From: Heterocephalus glaber
Lineage: Eukaryota; Chordata; Mammalia; Rodentia; Bathyergidae
Assembly: GCF_000247695.1 (NCBI RefSeq)
Contig: NW_004624880.1
Location: 1,988,308-2,052,307, forward strand
DNA: 64,000 nt
Direction: 5' to 3'
The stretch's first letter is position 1. Each line of letters starts with the position of its first letter. The notes under the pieces are model-generated. The model ran no database searches, was not told the DNA's origin, and saw only the letters and a list, made by a program, of their open reading frames with translations. Below, one piece after another: positions 56,420 through 64,000 of this stretch. A program made the translations under genes and the position numbers.

Positions 56420-57779
56420 AGTGATCTGGCAGCTGTCACCTTGACCATGGTCTCTAGCAGCAATAGCCTTGCTGCCACCCACTTTCTGTCTCACACCTTC
56501 CTCTGCAGTATGAACACTCCAGCTCCTGAAAACTTATTACCCAAGATGCTAGTCTTTGAATAACACTGACTATTGAAAATTCTTGTTACAGTCAGAGTCT
56601 CTGAGTTTACTAGTCCAATAGAATGGAACTGGACATTGTTCTTATGCGGCTTCCCGGAAACATCTCTATGTTGATAAAAGTACAAAGGTTATTTGCCAGG
56701 GTTTCACTTGTATACAGGGCACCTTTCATACCTAGAAGGCACTGGAATATGGCACCAGACTTGTTGGCGGAACCATGCCAGGGAAAGGAGGCAACATGCA
56801 TCTGAGCTTACCTGTCTTTAATACTGTGAAGGAGGCCAAAGAACAGACAGAAGCAACACCATCTGTCATTTATGACCCTCCTCCTTTTGCTGCCCCTGCC
56901 ATCAATGAAGCTGTTGAGGCAGAAATGCCCTTGGTTGTGTGCATTATGGAAGGTATCCCACAGGAGGACATGGTGTGGGTCAAGCACAAACTGCTCCAAC
57001 AGGGAAAGATGAGGCTAATCGGGCTGAACTGCCTTGGAGTCATAAATCTTGGAGAATGCAAAATTGGCCTCATGCCTGGCCATGTTCACAAGAAAGGAAG
57101 AGTTGGCATTGTGTCTAGACTGGGCACCGATGTATAAATCAGTTCATGGAACAATACAAGCTGGATTGGGACAGTCTTTGTGTGTTGGCATTGAAGGTGA
57201 TCTTTTTAATGGAACAAATTTTACCGACTGCCTTGAAATCTTTCTGAGTGATTCAACCACAGAGAAGGCATCCTATTGATTGGTGAAACTAGTGGCAATG
57301 CAGAAGAAAATCCTGCAGAATTTTTGAAGCAACAAAATTCAGGTCCAAATGCCAAGCCTGTAGTGTCCTTCATTGCTGGTCTAACCGCTCCTCCTGGCAG
57401 AAGAATGGGTCAAGCAGGAGCAATTATTGCTGGAGGAAAAGGTGGAACTAAGGAGAAGAGTGCTGCCCTTCAGAGTGCAGGAGTTGTGGTCAGCATGTAT
57501 TCCCCCACCCCCAAGCTGGGAACCACCATCTACAAGGAATTTGAAAAGAGGAAGATACTATGAAAGAATACCTGTGGAATAAACACCTGTGGAATGAATC
57601 ACACTAGACAAGAGAACCAACAGCAGTTTGCTTCCTTGTCCACTGATTTTTGACACTTGTGAATGACAACTGGGCTTTCAGTATAACAGAAAACCAAAAC
57701 GAGGCTTAGAATATACTAAATTGAGACATTTTCACCTGTTGTATAACAGAGACAGACAATAAATCTACCACTTGACTTG
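56420..57779 (+). pseudogene. SUCLG1P: SUCLG1 processed pseudogene (succinyl-CoA ligase alpha subunit)
   Basis: An intronless copy of the mRNA for the mitochondrial TCA-cycle enzyme. Recognisable blocks, in order: MVSSSNSLAATHFLS (from 56447), [10 protein letters not shown] (56649 on), [60 protein letters not shown], and [19 protein letters not shown] with the C-terminus to 57563. It is broken by an in-frame TAG at 56733, a small deletion and frameshift near 57125-57140, and another frameshift near 57268-57276. About 110 extra bases lie between roughly 56507 and 56615. A 3' UTR with AATAAA at 57759 and an A/GAAA tail shows retrotransposition. Flanking AAAGTG may be a weak target duplication. 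Not functional. Confidence 0.95.
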
Positions 57780-57782
57780 AAA

Positions 57783-57813
<31 letters not shown>

Positions 57814-57814
57814 T
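57780..57814. repeat. (GAAA)n tail repeat
   Basis: Expanded poly(A) tail of the SUCLG1 copy. Confidence 0.95.
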
Positions 57815-58510
57815 GGCCTGTACAGGTGTTATTCAAAGAAAATAAAAAAGGGACAGGCATTTCCAAAGAAGACTGATGATCAAAGCCAAAGACACACCAG
57901 AGGACACTCAGAATCAAGAAACATCAGATTTGAAAATGAGGTGATTCAGAGATGTGAGTGCAAGAGACAAAAACAAGGCCTGGTCCAGACTGGACTGGAC
58001 CTGCATGCATATTAGTAGATGCCTTCTGACATCACTTTCATGGTAAGGAATACTCAGAAAAGTACAATAAATGCATTCTTTTAGCACCCCCCCATTCAGC
58101 CTTAAGTTAATAGTTAAAAATATCAAAACAGTTTATCTTGAATTTCTACACTCTTTTCAATAGAAGCTGTCAGTTATGGGGACAGAGAGCAAGTTGCATG
58201 TTTTGGGGTGAGGAGAAAGGGATTTGTTTCTGGAAATCTTGGGTTTAATTCCAACCTCTGAAACCCATCTTGGGAAAAGGCCTTTGCCTTTTAGAATCTA
58301 AAAGGTTTAGAGTTCAAGTTCCCTAGAGATAAATTAGGGTCTAATTTTGCTTGGGTATTAATTTTACAAGCATAGAAATTAACCTATGGATGGCTTAGAG
58401 TGGTGTTCACGTTTTGATCCATGCTAGTGTAAATCATTCTTGTTCACAGAGATGCAAATGAACTTTGTCCAAAGGAGAATATGTAACTTTTAGTCCCAAT
58501 TCTCATTTGA
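57815..58510. other. Intron sequence without recognised elements
   Basis: Nothing recognised. Confidence 0.4.
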
Positions 58511-58512
58511 AC

Positions 58513-58562
58513 TGGTTATAACATCTTTTTTTTTTTTTTTTTTTTTTTGGTTATAACATCTT
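58513..58562 (-). mobile_element. Poly(T)-only insertion with target duplication
   Basis: TGGTTATAACATCTT at 58513-58527 and again at 58548-58562, with only T between them. No SINE body is present. Confidence 0.75.
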
Positions 58563-58738
58563 ACTAGTTCTATCATTAATAAGTAAAATAAAATCCCTGA
58601 CACGTTTTATTTTTCATGAATATATGTCATGAGTACATTGTTTTACCTTTAAAAAAAGTACCCTTTAACACTTAAGCTATCCTTTTCTTTGTACTGTTAC
58701 CATCTCTAGCACAACCCAAGTGTGGAGTGTATTTTTAA

Positions 58739-58857
58739 TGCTGTTTGTTTGTGACAGGGTCTTACGATGTAGACCAGGCTGGCCTCAAACTCATGATCTT
58801 CTTGCCTCAGCCTCATAGTGCTAGGATTACAGGCATGAGCCACTGCGCTTGGCTAAT
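58739..58857 (-). mobile_element. B1-like SINE without internal duplication
   Basis: TGACAGGGTCTTACGATGTAG ... GCCACTGCGCTTGGCT. Confidence 0.88.
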
Positions 58858-58969
58858 AAGTGGTTATTGAATGAAGAGTCATAAAACAGCCTAGCCAGAG
58901 ACAAAACCAATAGATGTACATAAAATCAGATAACCTTGAAAAGTCCCTGGACACATCCCTGAAATATAG

Positions 58970-59117
58970 AAAGCACACCCAACAACCCATTTCCCCATAA
59001 GTCTTGCATCATTCATCTCCAACCAAGATACTCATGTAAAGGTACAAGATCTCAATGATGAATGTAAATGTATTTTATACCTAAAATGTACCAATAAACT
59101 TAATCAAAAAAATAATA
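58970..59117 (+). mobile_element. L1 3' end
   Basis: CCAAGATACTCATGTAAAGG, TTTATACCTAAAATGTACC and AATAAACTTAATC plus an A tail: same tail family as 1-370. Confidence 0.75.
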
Positions 59118-59134
59118 ATTCATCTTCAAATAAA

Positions 59135-59695
59135 GGTGGTGCAACACATGTTTATAGCGGCACAATTTGTAACAGCTAAATCTTGGAAACAGCCCAAATG
59201 CCCATCAACTGATGAATGGATAAAGATGTAGGTTTTTTATACAATGGAGCACTACTCTGCCAAAAAGAACAATGAGCTTCAGACATTTATGGCTAAATGG
59301 ATGGACCTTGAGACGATACTCTTAAGTGAAATAAACTGGACACACATGTTTAAATACTGCATTGTTTCTCAGGTATCAGAAACTGAAAGTGGAAATAAGG
59401 ACTAAAATATATAACAGATATTGGGAAATGGGAAGAAAATGTTCAAATGGGAAGGGGAACAAGGGAGGAAGGAAGGAGAAAGGAAGGAAGGGACAAGAAA
59501 AAAAGTGAAAATAGAAGGAAAAAATGGGAACAATGCTTTTGTATATAGGGAGGGGAAGGGGCTTTAGAGAAGAGGGGAAATGGGGAAAAAAGGAGCGAGA
59601 TGAATCATGTACAGATGGAAACTCCCTAAGATGAGTGTTATCATTATGTATGCCTAAAATTACCAATAAATATTTTGCTATTAAAAAAATAAAAT
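59135..59695 (+). mobile_element. L1 ORF2 end and purine-rich 3' UTR
   Basis: AGCCCAAATGCCCATCAACTG, GGATAAAGATGTAGG, ACAATGGAGCACTACTCTGC and GGATGGACCTTGAGACG are the end of L1 ORF2. A GGAAGG-rich tract follows, then AATAAATATTTTG. The minus-strand frame here is the complement of this tract. Confidence 0.88.
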
Positions 59696-59707
59696 AAAAG
59701 TGGTGTA

Positions 59708-59795
59708 GAGGCTGGGGGTGTAGGTCAGTGGAGCTTGTGCTTAGCATGGCAAGGCCCTGGGTTCAATCATTAGCTCCTTTACCTCCAAAAAGAAA
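59708..59795 (+). mobile_element. Older ID-like SINE
   Basis: GGCTGGGGGTGTAGGTCAGTG ... CCCTGGGTTCAATCATTAG. Confidence 0.75.
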
Positions 59796-59900
59796 TGTTG
59801 CAAAGAAACGCTATGGATAAGACTCAGACTCAGTCTGAGTGTCACATTAGGAAAGGTTTCGTGAGAGAGTAACACTGATTTTGGACTTAAAAGAATAGGA

Positions 59901-59994
59901 GGGCCAGGGATTTAGCTCAATGGTACCGCCGCCTGCCTCGAAAATGCAAGATCCTGAGTTCAATATCTGGTACCACACACACACACACAAAAAG
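59901..59994 (+). mobile_element. ID-like SINE with (AC)n tail
   Basis: AAAAGAAT(GA)AT/AGG-type duplication; the tail is CACACACACACACAC then A. Confidence 0.88.
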
Positions 59995-60373
59995 AATGAA
60001 TAGGATTTTTTTAGGCAGAAGATGGAGAAAAGTGGGGCAATGCAGTCAACAATGGCCTAGGAACACACAGATAGCACTAGCACAGCTCATGCTAACAAAA
60101 GGGAAATGAGGTCAGACTGATTGCATCCAGGTGCATGAAGTGTCTGAGTAAGGAAGGAGTGTGATGGTAACTCAGAGGTCATTTTAAGGACCCTCGTCTG
60201 AGTCTAGTTATCATTCAGAGGTATTGGAGAGTCACTAACATTTTTGAGTTAGAAAAGAGTTGTATGTTTCATATTAATAAGATTAACTTGGCAGTAGTGT
60301 ATAGGATAAATTGGAGTAGACATGAGTATGTAACAGCCAGACACTGGAGATACGAAACTGGAATTCACACTGT

Positions 60374-60506
60374 GCATAGTGGCACATATCTGAAGTTCCA
60401 GCAAATGAGGAAGCTGAGGCAGGAGGCTCTCTTGAGGCCAAGGGCTCAAGGCCAGCCTGAGCAACAAAGCAATGTCCTATCTCAAAAAAAAAAAAAAAAA
60501 AAAAAA
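60374..60506 (+). mobile_element. B1-like SINE
   Basis: GCATAGTGGCACATATCTGA ... CAATGTCCTATCTC with a 24-A tail. Confidence 0.85.
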
Positions 60507-60613
60507 GGAAAAAAACCTTTTTTTAAATAACTGGAGCTCAGAAATGTGTTGAAGATGGAGACAAGGATATGCAAATTGGCACGGCAGTGTTGTTATTTAA
60601 AATGAGGGCAGGG

Positions 60614-60698
60614 GGCCGGGGATTTAACTCAGTGGTTCCACCGCCTGCCTCGCAAATGGAAGGACCCGAGTTCGATCGCTGGTACCAAAAAAAAAAGA
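60614..60698 (+). mobile_element. ID-like SINE, tandem copy 1
   Basis: Preceded by AAAATGAGGGCAGGG at 60599-60613. Confidence 0.92.
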
Positions 60699-60715
60699 CA
60701 AAAAAACCCACATTT

Positions 60716-60802
60716 GGACTGGGAATTTAGCTCACTGGTTTCGCTGCCTGCTGCGCAAGCACAAGGACCGAGTTCGATCCCCAGTACCAAAAAAAAAAAA
60801 AA
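60716..60802 (+). mobile_element. ID-like SINE, tandem copy 2 (CTGCTGCGCAAG subfamily)
   Basis: Its A tail ends at the second AAAATGAGGGCAGGG (60803-60817). Confidence 0.92.
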
Positions 60803-60817
60803 AAAATGAGGGCAGGG

Positions 60818-60906
60818 CCAGGGATTTAGCTCAGTGATGCTGCTGCCTGCCTCACAAGTGCAAGGTCCTGAGTTAGATCCCCACTACCAAAAATAAAATA
60901 AAATAA
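60818..60906 (+). mobile_element. ID-like SINE, tandem copy 3
   Basis: Begins right after the second target copy and ends in (AAAT)n, then AAATAAGGGTA, a diverged third target copy. Confidence 0.9.
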
Positions 60907-60979
60907 GGGTAATACTGAATGAATGTTTTAGCTCAATTACAGTGCTTAATATTCTCTTACTTTTCTCCATTTCCCCTCT

Positions 60980-61110
60980 CCCCACAAGACCATGTGCTCT
61001 TCAGACTATGAACTCTTCCGTGTGAGAATTTTGTCCTATTCCCATTTGTTTTCTCAGTGATGATGAGCACAGTACCTGACACAGGAGCTCAGTAAATATC
61101 TGCTGAGGAA
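60980..61110 (+). mobile_element. L2 3' end
   Basis: CAGACTATGAACTCTTCCG ... GAGCACAGTACCTGACACAGG. Confidence 0.6.
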
Positions 61111-61132
61111 AAATATTCAGAGAATGGAAAAA

Positions 61133-61231
61133 AAACTTTTGTTGTTGTTGTTAGGGATTGAACCTAGGCCCTTCACACTGAGCTACATCTCCAGTCCTTT
61201 TTGTTTTTTAAAACAGGATCTTGCTAAAAAA

Positions 61232-61278
<47 letters not shown>

Positions 61279-61348
61279 AACAGGATCTTGCTAAGTCACT
61301 AAGTTGCCCAGGCCAGGCTTGAACTTGTGATCCTCCTGCCTTGCGACT
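61133..61348 (-). mobile_element. B1+ID composite SINE interrupted by (AAAT)n
   Basis: ID part 61153-61196, B1 part 61200-61348, with the duplicated AAAACAGGATCTTGCTAA at 61210-61227 and 61277-61294 around an (AAAT)n run. Confidence 0.8.
61228..61276 (+). repeat. (AAAT)n insertion with 18-bp target duplication
   Basis: Only AAAT units lie between the two exact 18-bp copies. Confidence 0.9.
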
Positions 61349-61439
61349 GAGGATGAGTTAAGGGCTTAGAATGAAACACTCTGAACAGCTGCAGCCAGGG
61401 CTGCAACTCCTATATACTTGCTGGCTTTTTAGTACTGCA

Positions 61440-61820
61440 TTATGCATCTGGAATGCTCTTTCCGGCCCTTTTTTTTCCCTACTTCCCCTCCTCTCTTAGT
61501 TGGCTTATTGTTCAAAGCATGATGCAGATATCACCAACTTTTCTGAGACACTCCCCCCCAATAACTAAAGTAAATCATTCCTTTTTTCTTTTTCTCTTTT
61601 TTTTGGGTAAGGGAATCGAACTCAGGACCTTGCACTTGCCAGGCAGGCGGGGTGTCACTGAGCTAAATCCCTGTCCCTCCTTTTTGATGTTTATATTTCT
61701 CTTCTGATAATCCCACCAGATTATAAATTACTTGAGACAAGAAGAGAGACTTACTCATCTGAATGGCTTCTTCCAGACCTGATATAAGCATTCACTGCAT
61801 GTTTGCTGATGTTTCAATCA
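61440..61820 (+). mobile_element. L2 fragment split by a SINE
   Basis: GCATCTGGAATGCTCTTTCC and CCAGATTATAAATTACTTGAG are L2-type segments. Confidence 0.55.
61585..61677 (-). mobile_element. tRNA-derived ID-like SINE
   Basis: GGGAATCGAACTCAGGACC ... GAGCTAAATCCCTGTCC. Confidence 0.88.
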
Positions 61821-62228
61821 AATGAGTTTTTTTCAATCAAATGAGTTTAATATGATTCCTGAGTCACAGGGAGAATAAAGCTAAAGTTACATGATTGAAG
61901 TTTTGGGGGACCAGATCAGGATGGTATTTTGTGACTAACAGGAGTGATCAACGAAGAGAATCCAGGGAAAGTTTAAAGAACTAGATGCTGTCATATGAGC
62001 AAACAAAAATTCACTAAAAATCAAGATTTTTTCCCCCCTGCTGGGGAAATCTAAACTTTGGTCTCCATAACTGGGAAAACAAAGATATTAGCATATGTAT
62101 TTGTATTTTATGGGAGGAAGAAACCTAATTTCTCCCACCTAACTAATTATTACTAATCTGCAGTAACACCAAAAAAGGAAAATCAAACAATGAAGTCCGC
62201 AGTATCATACCTTAATTTTAACCATTAA

Positions 62229-62313
62229 TTTTTTTTTTTTGGTACTGGGGATTGAACTCAGGACCTTGGGCTTGTGAGACAGGCATGGCACCACTGAGAT
62301 AAATCCCCGGCCC
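62229..62313 (-). mobile_element. tRNA-derived ID-like SINE
   Basis: TTAACCATTAA on both sides. Confidence 0.92.
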
Positions 62314-62314
62314 T

Positions 62315-62715
62315 TAACCATTAACTTTTACTTCTTAACTTCTCCATTCCCTTCCCTCAGACGCTCAACTTGCATAAGAACAGAAGATTGATTTTTTTCA
62401 ATTTCGCATTTTTTCTCCATTTCTAAACTTCGTGGGAGAACAGTTAATGAGCAGTTAAATTAATGCAAGAGGTAAAAGAGAGACAGAGGTAACTATGGCA
62501 CATAAGAACAATGACTTTAATGTTTTTAGAAGATTTCTATTCAAATAAATCCTGTTCTGCCACTTGTCTGTGAAATGGAGATAACAGCTACTTAGAGAAA
62601 AATATGACTACTTGGAAAACTGTGGTGAGAAATGAACAAGACACCATCTAAATAGACCTAGCATGAGGCGTGTAGTGTAAAGAGGCCACATGCAAATGGT
62701 AGGAAATACAAAAGA
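62315..62715. other. Intron sequence, possible MIR
   Basis: CCTGTTCTGCCACTTGTCTG and GAAATGGAGATAACAGC near 62548-62595 hint at a sense MIR. Confidence 0.4.
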
Positions 62716-62718
62716 TAA

Positions 62719-62880
62719 AGCCAGGCACAGTGGTGCATGCCTATAGTTCTAGCTACTCAGGAGGCTCAGACAGGAACATCAAAAGTTTGAGACCAGTCAG
62801 GGAAATTTAGCAAAGCCCTATCTCTAAATGTTGAAAAAGGGCTGGTAAGTAGCTCAGTGGGAGAGTGCTTTACACCATTT
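62719..62880 (+). mobile_element. B1+ID composite SINE, truncated
   Basis: GGCACAGTGGTGCATGCCTA ... AAAGGGCTGGTAAGTAGCTCAG. Confidence 0.8.
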
Positions 62881-63262
62881 GTTGTGTTCCCTTTCAGGAA
62901 TATTCTATGCTTAATATGTGTATGGCTGTACACTTGCAAACTTTCCTCCTTTCCTTCACTTAGTGTGTGAACTTCAGTATATAATTCATATTCCTAACTC
63001 ATAAAATGAAGTGTTTCTGGGCATCCAATAAAATAATTAGTACTTTTTACTTAAATGCTACACAGTAAAAGGTATTATTCTTGGAAGGAAAAATGTATTG
63101 TGCTTTTGTTTTTAGAAGAGGTCTCTTGGACCCTTTAAAATCAGACACAAGCTTGACTACTTTGTGCCCTTGGGAGTATTCCCTTTCCTCATCTTAGTAA
63201 CATCAGCAGGAGAGGAAGGCTGAGAGCCACACTGCTTGATCCTGCCTTGGTCTGTCCCACAG

Positions 63263-63464
63263 GTGATCACTTACTCCAGTCGTCGTGTCTACAGTAACTT
63301 CTCTGAGGAACAGAAGGGCCGAGTGGCCTTTGCTTCCAATTTCCTGGCTGGAGATGCCTCCCTGCAGATTGAGCCTCTGAAGCCCAGTGACGAGGGCCGG
63401 TACACATGCAAGGTGAAGAACTCAGGGCGCTACATGTGGAGTTATGTCATCTTAAAAGTCTTAG
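63263..63464 (+). CDS. CLMP: CLMP exon 3: second half of the V-type Ig domain
   Basis: The exon is 202 nt and continues the frame of exon 2 in phase 0, starting VITYSS and ending VILKVL plus one base, so the next intron is phase 1, as is usual at the end of an Ig domain. It contains the F-strand motif DEGRYTC, whose cysteine pairs with that of exon 2, and a GRVAF...LQIEPL core. The sequon NFS stands where human CLMP has NLT, as I recall, so the N-glycosylation site is kept. The acceptor is AG at 63261-63262 and the donor GTAAGG at 63465-63470. The longer open frame running on to 63655 is intron read-through. Confidence 0.94.
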
Positions 63465-63661
63465 GTAAGGCAGGTGCCAAGATAAACACCTACATCCTCA
63501 TAAAGTCTTTGGGAGGGATTGTCAAATGCATCATGGTGCTGCAAAACTTTTTGTTCAATACTTTGCATTATACATTTAGAGATCACCTAGTCCAGATCCC
63601 TGCAAAGAAGCATTTATATTTATGTTCTATGTATTTTATAACCTCTAACATTTGAATGGTA

Positions 63662-63683
63662 CACACACGCACACACACACACA
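63662..63683. repeat. (AC)n microsatellite
   Basis: Eleven or so AC units, one interrupted. Confidence 0.95.
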
Positions 63684-63752
63684 ATTTTTTTATGATGTTT
63701 GGAGTGGAACCAGGGCCTTATACATGCTAACCACTTTACCATCCTCAGCCCC
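63684..63752 (-). mobile_element. Older ID-like SINE
   Basis: GGAGTGGAACCAGGGCCTTA ... ATCCTCAGCCCC. Confidence 0.7.
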
Positions 63753-63814
63753 TTATATTTAACTTAAATTTCCCAAACATAAGTCAAATGATTTTCAAAT
63801 TTTCTTTTTTTTTT

Positions 63815-64000
63815 CCCCACTAAGTTTATTGGTACATTTTAGGCATAAAATATGTTTACATACATCACTGGGATCTTGTACCATTACATGAGTATCTTGG
63901 TTCTTATTTTTTTTCCCCTTCCCCTGCCCTCCCTTCACCCCCTCCACCCTTCCCTATTTGCAAAGGCTTTGTTTCCATTTTTTTCCTTTTCTCCTATTTT
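63815..64000 (-). mobile_element. L1 3' end, runs off the window
   Basis: TTTATTGGTACATTTTAGGC, CATCACTGGGATCTTGTACC and TATCTTGGTTCTTATTTTTT, then C/T-rich sequence. Confidence 0.8.

Larger units (their letters stand above)
50042..63262 (+). other. CLMP: CLMP intron 2
   Basis: The intron starts GTAAGT and ends CCCACAG at 63256-63262. It carries an assembly gap (51563-51662), a SUCLG1 processed pseudogene in the same orientation as CLMP, a MER2-type transposon remnant, L1 3' ends, an L2 copy and many SINEs, including three in tandem. No further exon is seen. Confidence 0.9.
1..64000 (+). other. CLMP: Internal segment of the CLMP gene (introns 1-3)
   Basis: Two spliced coding exons on the + strand match the N-terminal part of CLMP, a type I membrane adhesion protein of the CTX/CXADR immunoglobulin subfamily found at epithelial tight junctions and linked in people to congenital short bowel. 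The rest of the window is intronic. Exon 1, which encodes the start codon and most of the signal peptide, must lie upstream of base 1. The exons for the C2 Ig domain, transmembrane helix and cytoplasmic tail must lie downstream of 64000. Gene identity is a recognition call from protein similarity; no alignment was run. Confidence 0.9.
63465..64000 (+). other. CLMP: CLMP intron 3, 5' end
   Basis: Begins GTAAGG. It contains an (AC)n run at 63662-63683, an antisense ID-like copy and the 3' end of an antisense L1 that runs off the window. Confidence 0.85.

Noticed and set aside
59376..59747. 123-codon minus-strand frame rich in Phe, Pro and Ser
   Set aside because: It is the complement of the purine-rich L1 3' UTR.
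63465..63655. Extension of the CLMP reading frame beyond exon 3
   Set aside because: A good GTAAGG donor follows VLKVL, where CLMP continues in the next exon; the extension is intron.
1..64000. CRISPR arrays, operons, prophage or bacterial gene clusters
   Set aside because: The sequence is a mammalian intron landscape; the regular repeats are microsatellites and dispersed SINEs.

Overview
This is nuclear DNA from a mammal. It is AT-rich and almost entirely non-coding, with microsatellites, MIR, L2, L1, MaLR LTR and DNA-transposon remnants, and dozens of young SINEs. The dominant SINE is tRNA-derived: a clear box A (TAGCTCAGTGG) and box B (GTTCGATCC), ending GGTACC plus an A tail, related to rodent ID elements. 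A second, 7SL/B1-like family often carries an internal duplication, and fused B1+ID composites also occur. This mix points to a rodent outside mouse and rat, perhaps a beaver, kangaroo-rat or squirrel relative. The species cannot be fixed by reading alone.

The window lies inside one gene, CLMP (CXADR-like membrane protein, also ASAM), on the + strand. Only two coding exons fall here: exon 2 (49884-50041) and exon 3 (63263-63464). Together they encode the end of the signal peptide and the N-terminal V-type immunoglobulin domain. Bases 1-49883 are the 3' part of the large first intron, 50042-63262 is intron 2, and intron 3 begins at 63465. Exon 1 and the later exons lie outside. I see no other functional protein gene.

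The introns hold a processed SUCLG1 pseudogene (56420-57779) with extra sequence near its first exon junction, a 3'-truncated U6 snRNA insertion (10022-10052), and a GC/CpG-rich patch with a TATA motif (25396-25860) that may be regulatory. They also hold a palindromic MITE (45200-45412), two mariner transposase fragments in opposite orientation (37620-38114), an MLT1 LTR nested in an older one (13090-13975), a pair of related LTRs, several 3' ends of one L1 family, and two 100-N assembly gaps.

The most unusual recurring pattern is at least six places where a bare A or T run, or an (AAAT)n run, sits between two copies of a 10-18 bp target sequence. These look like retrotransposition events that delivered only a poly(A) tail. 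I found no new gene system. The interest here lies in insertion mechanisms, the intronic CpG patch, and the possible retained cassette exon in the SUCLG1 copy.
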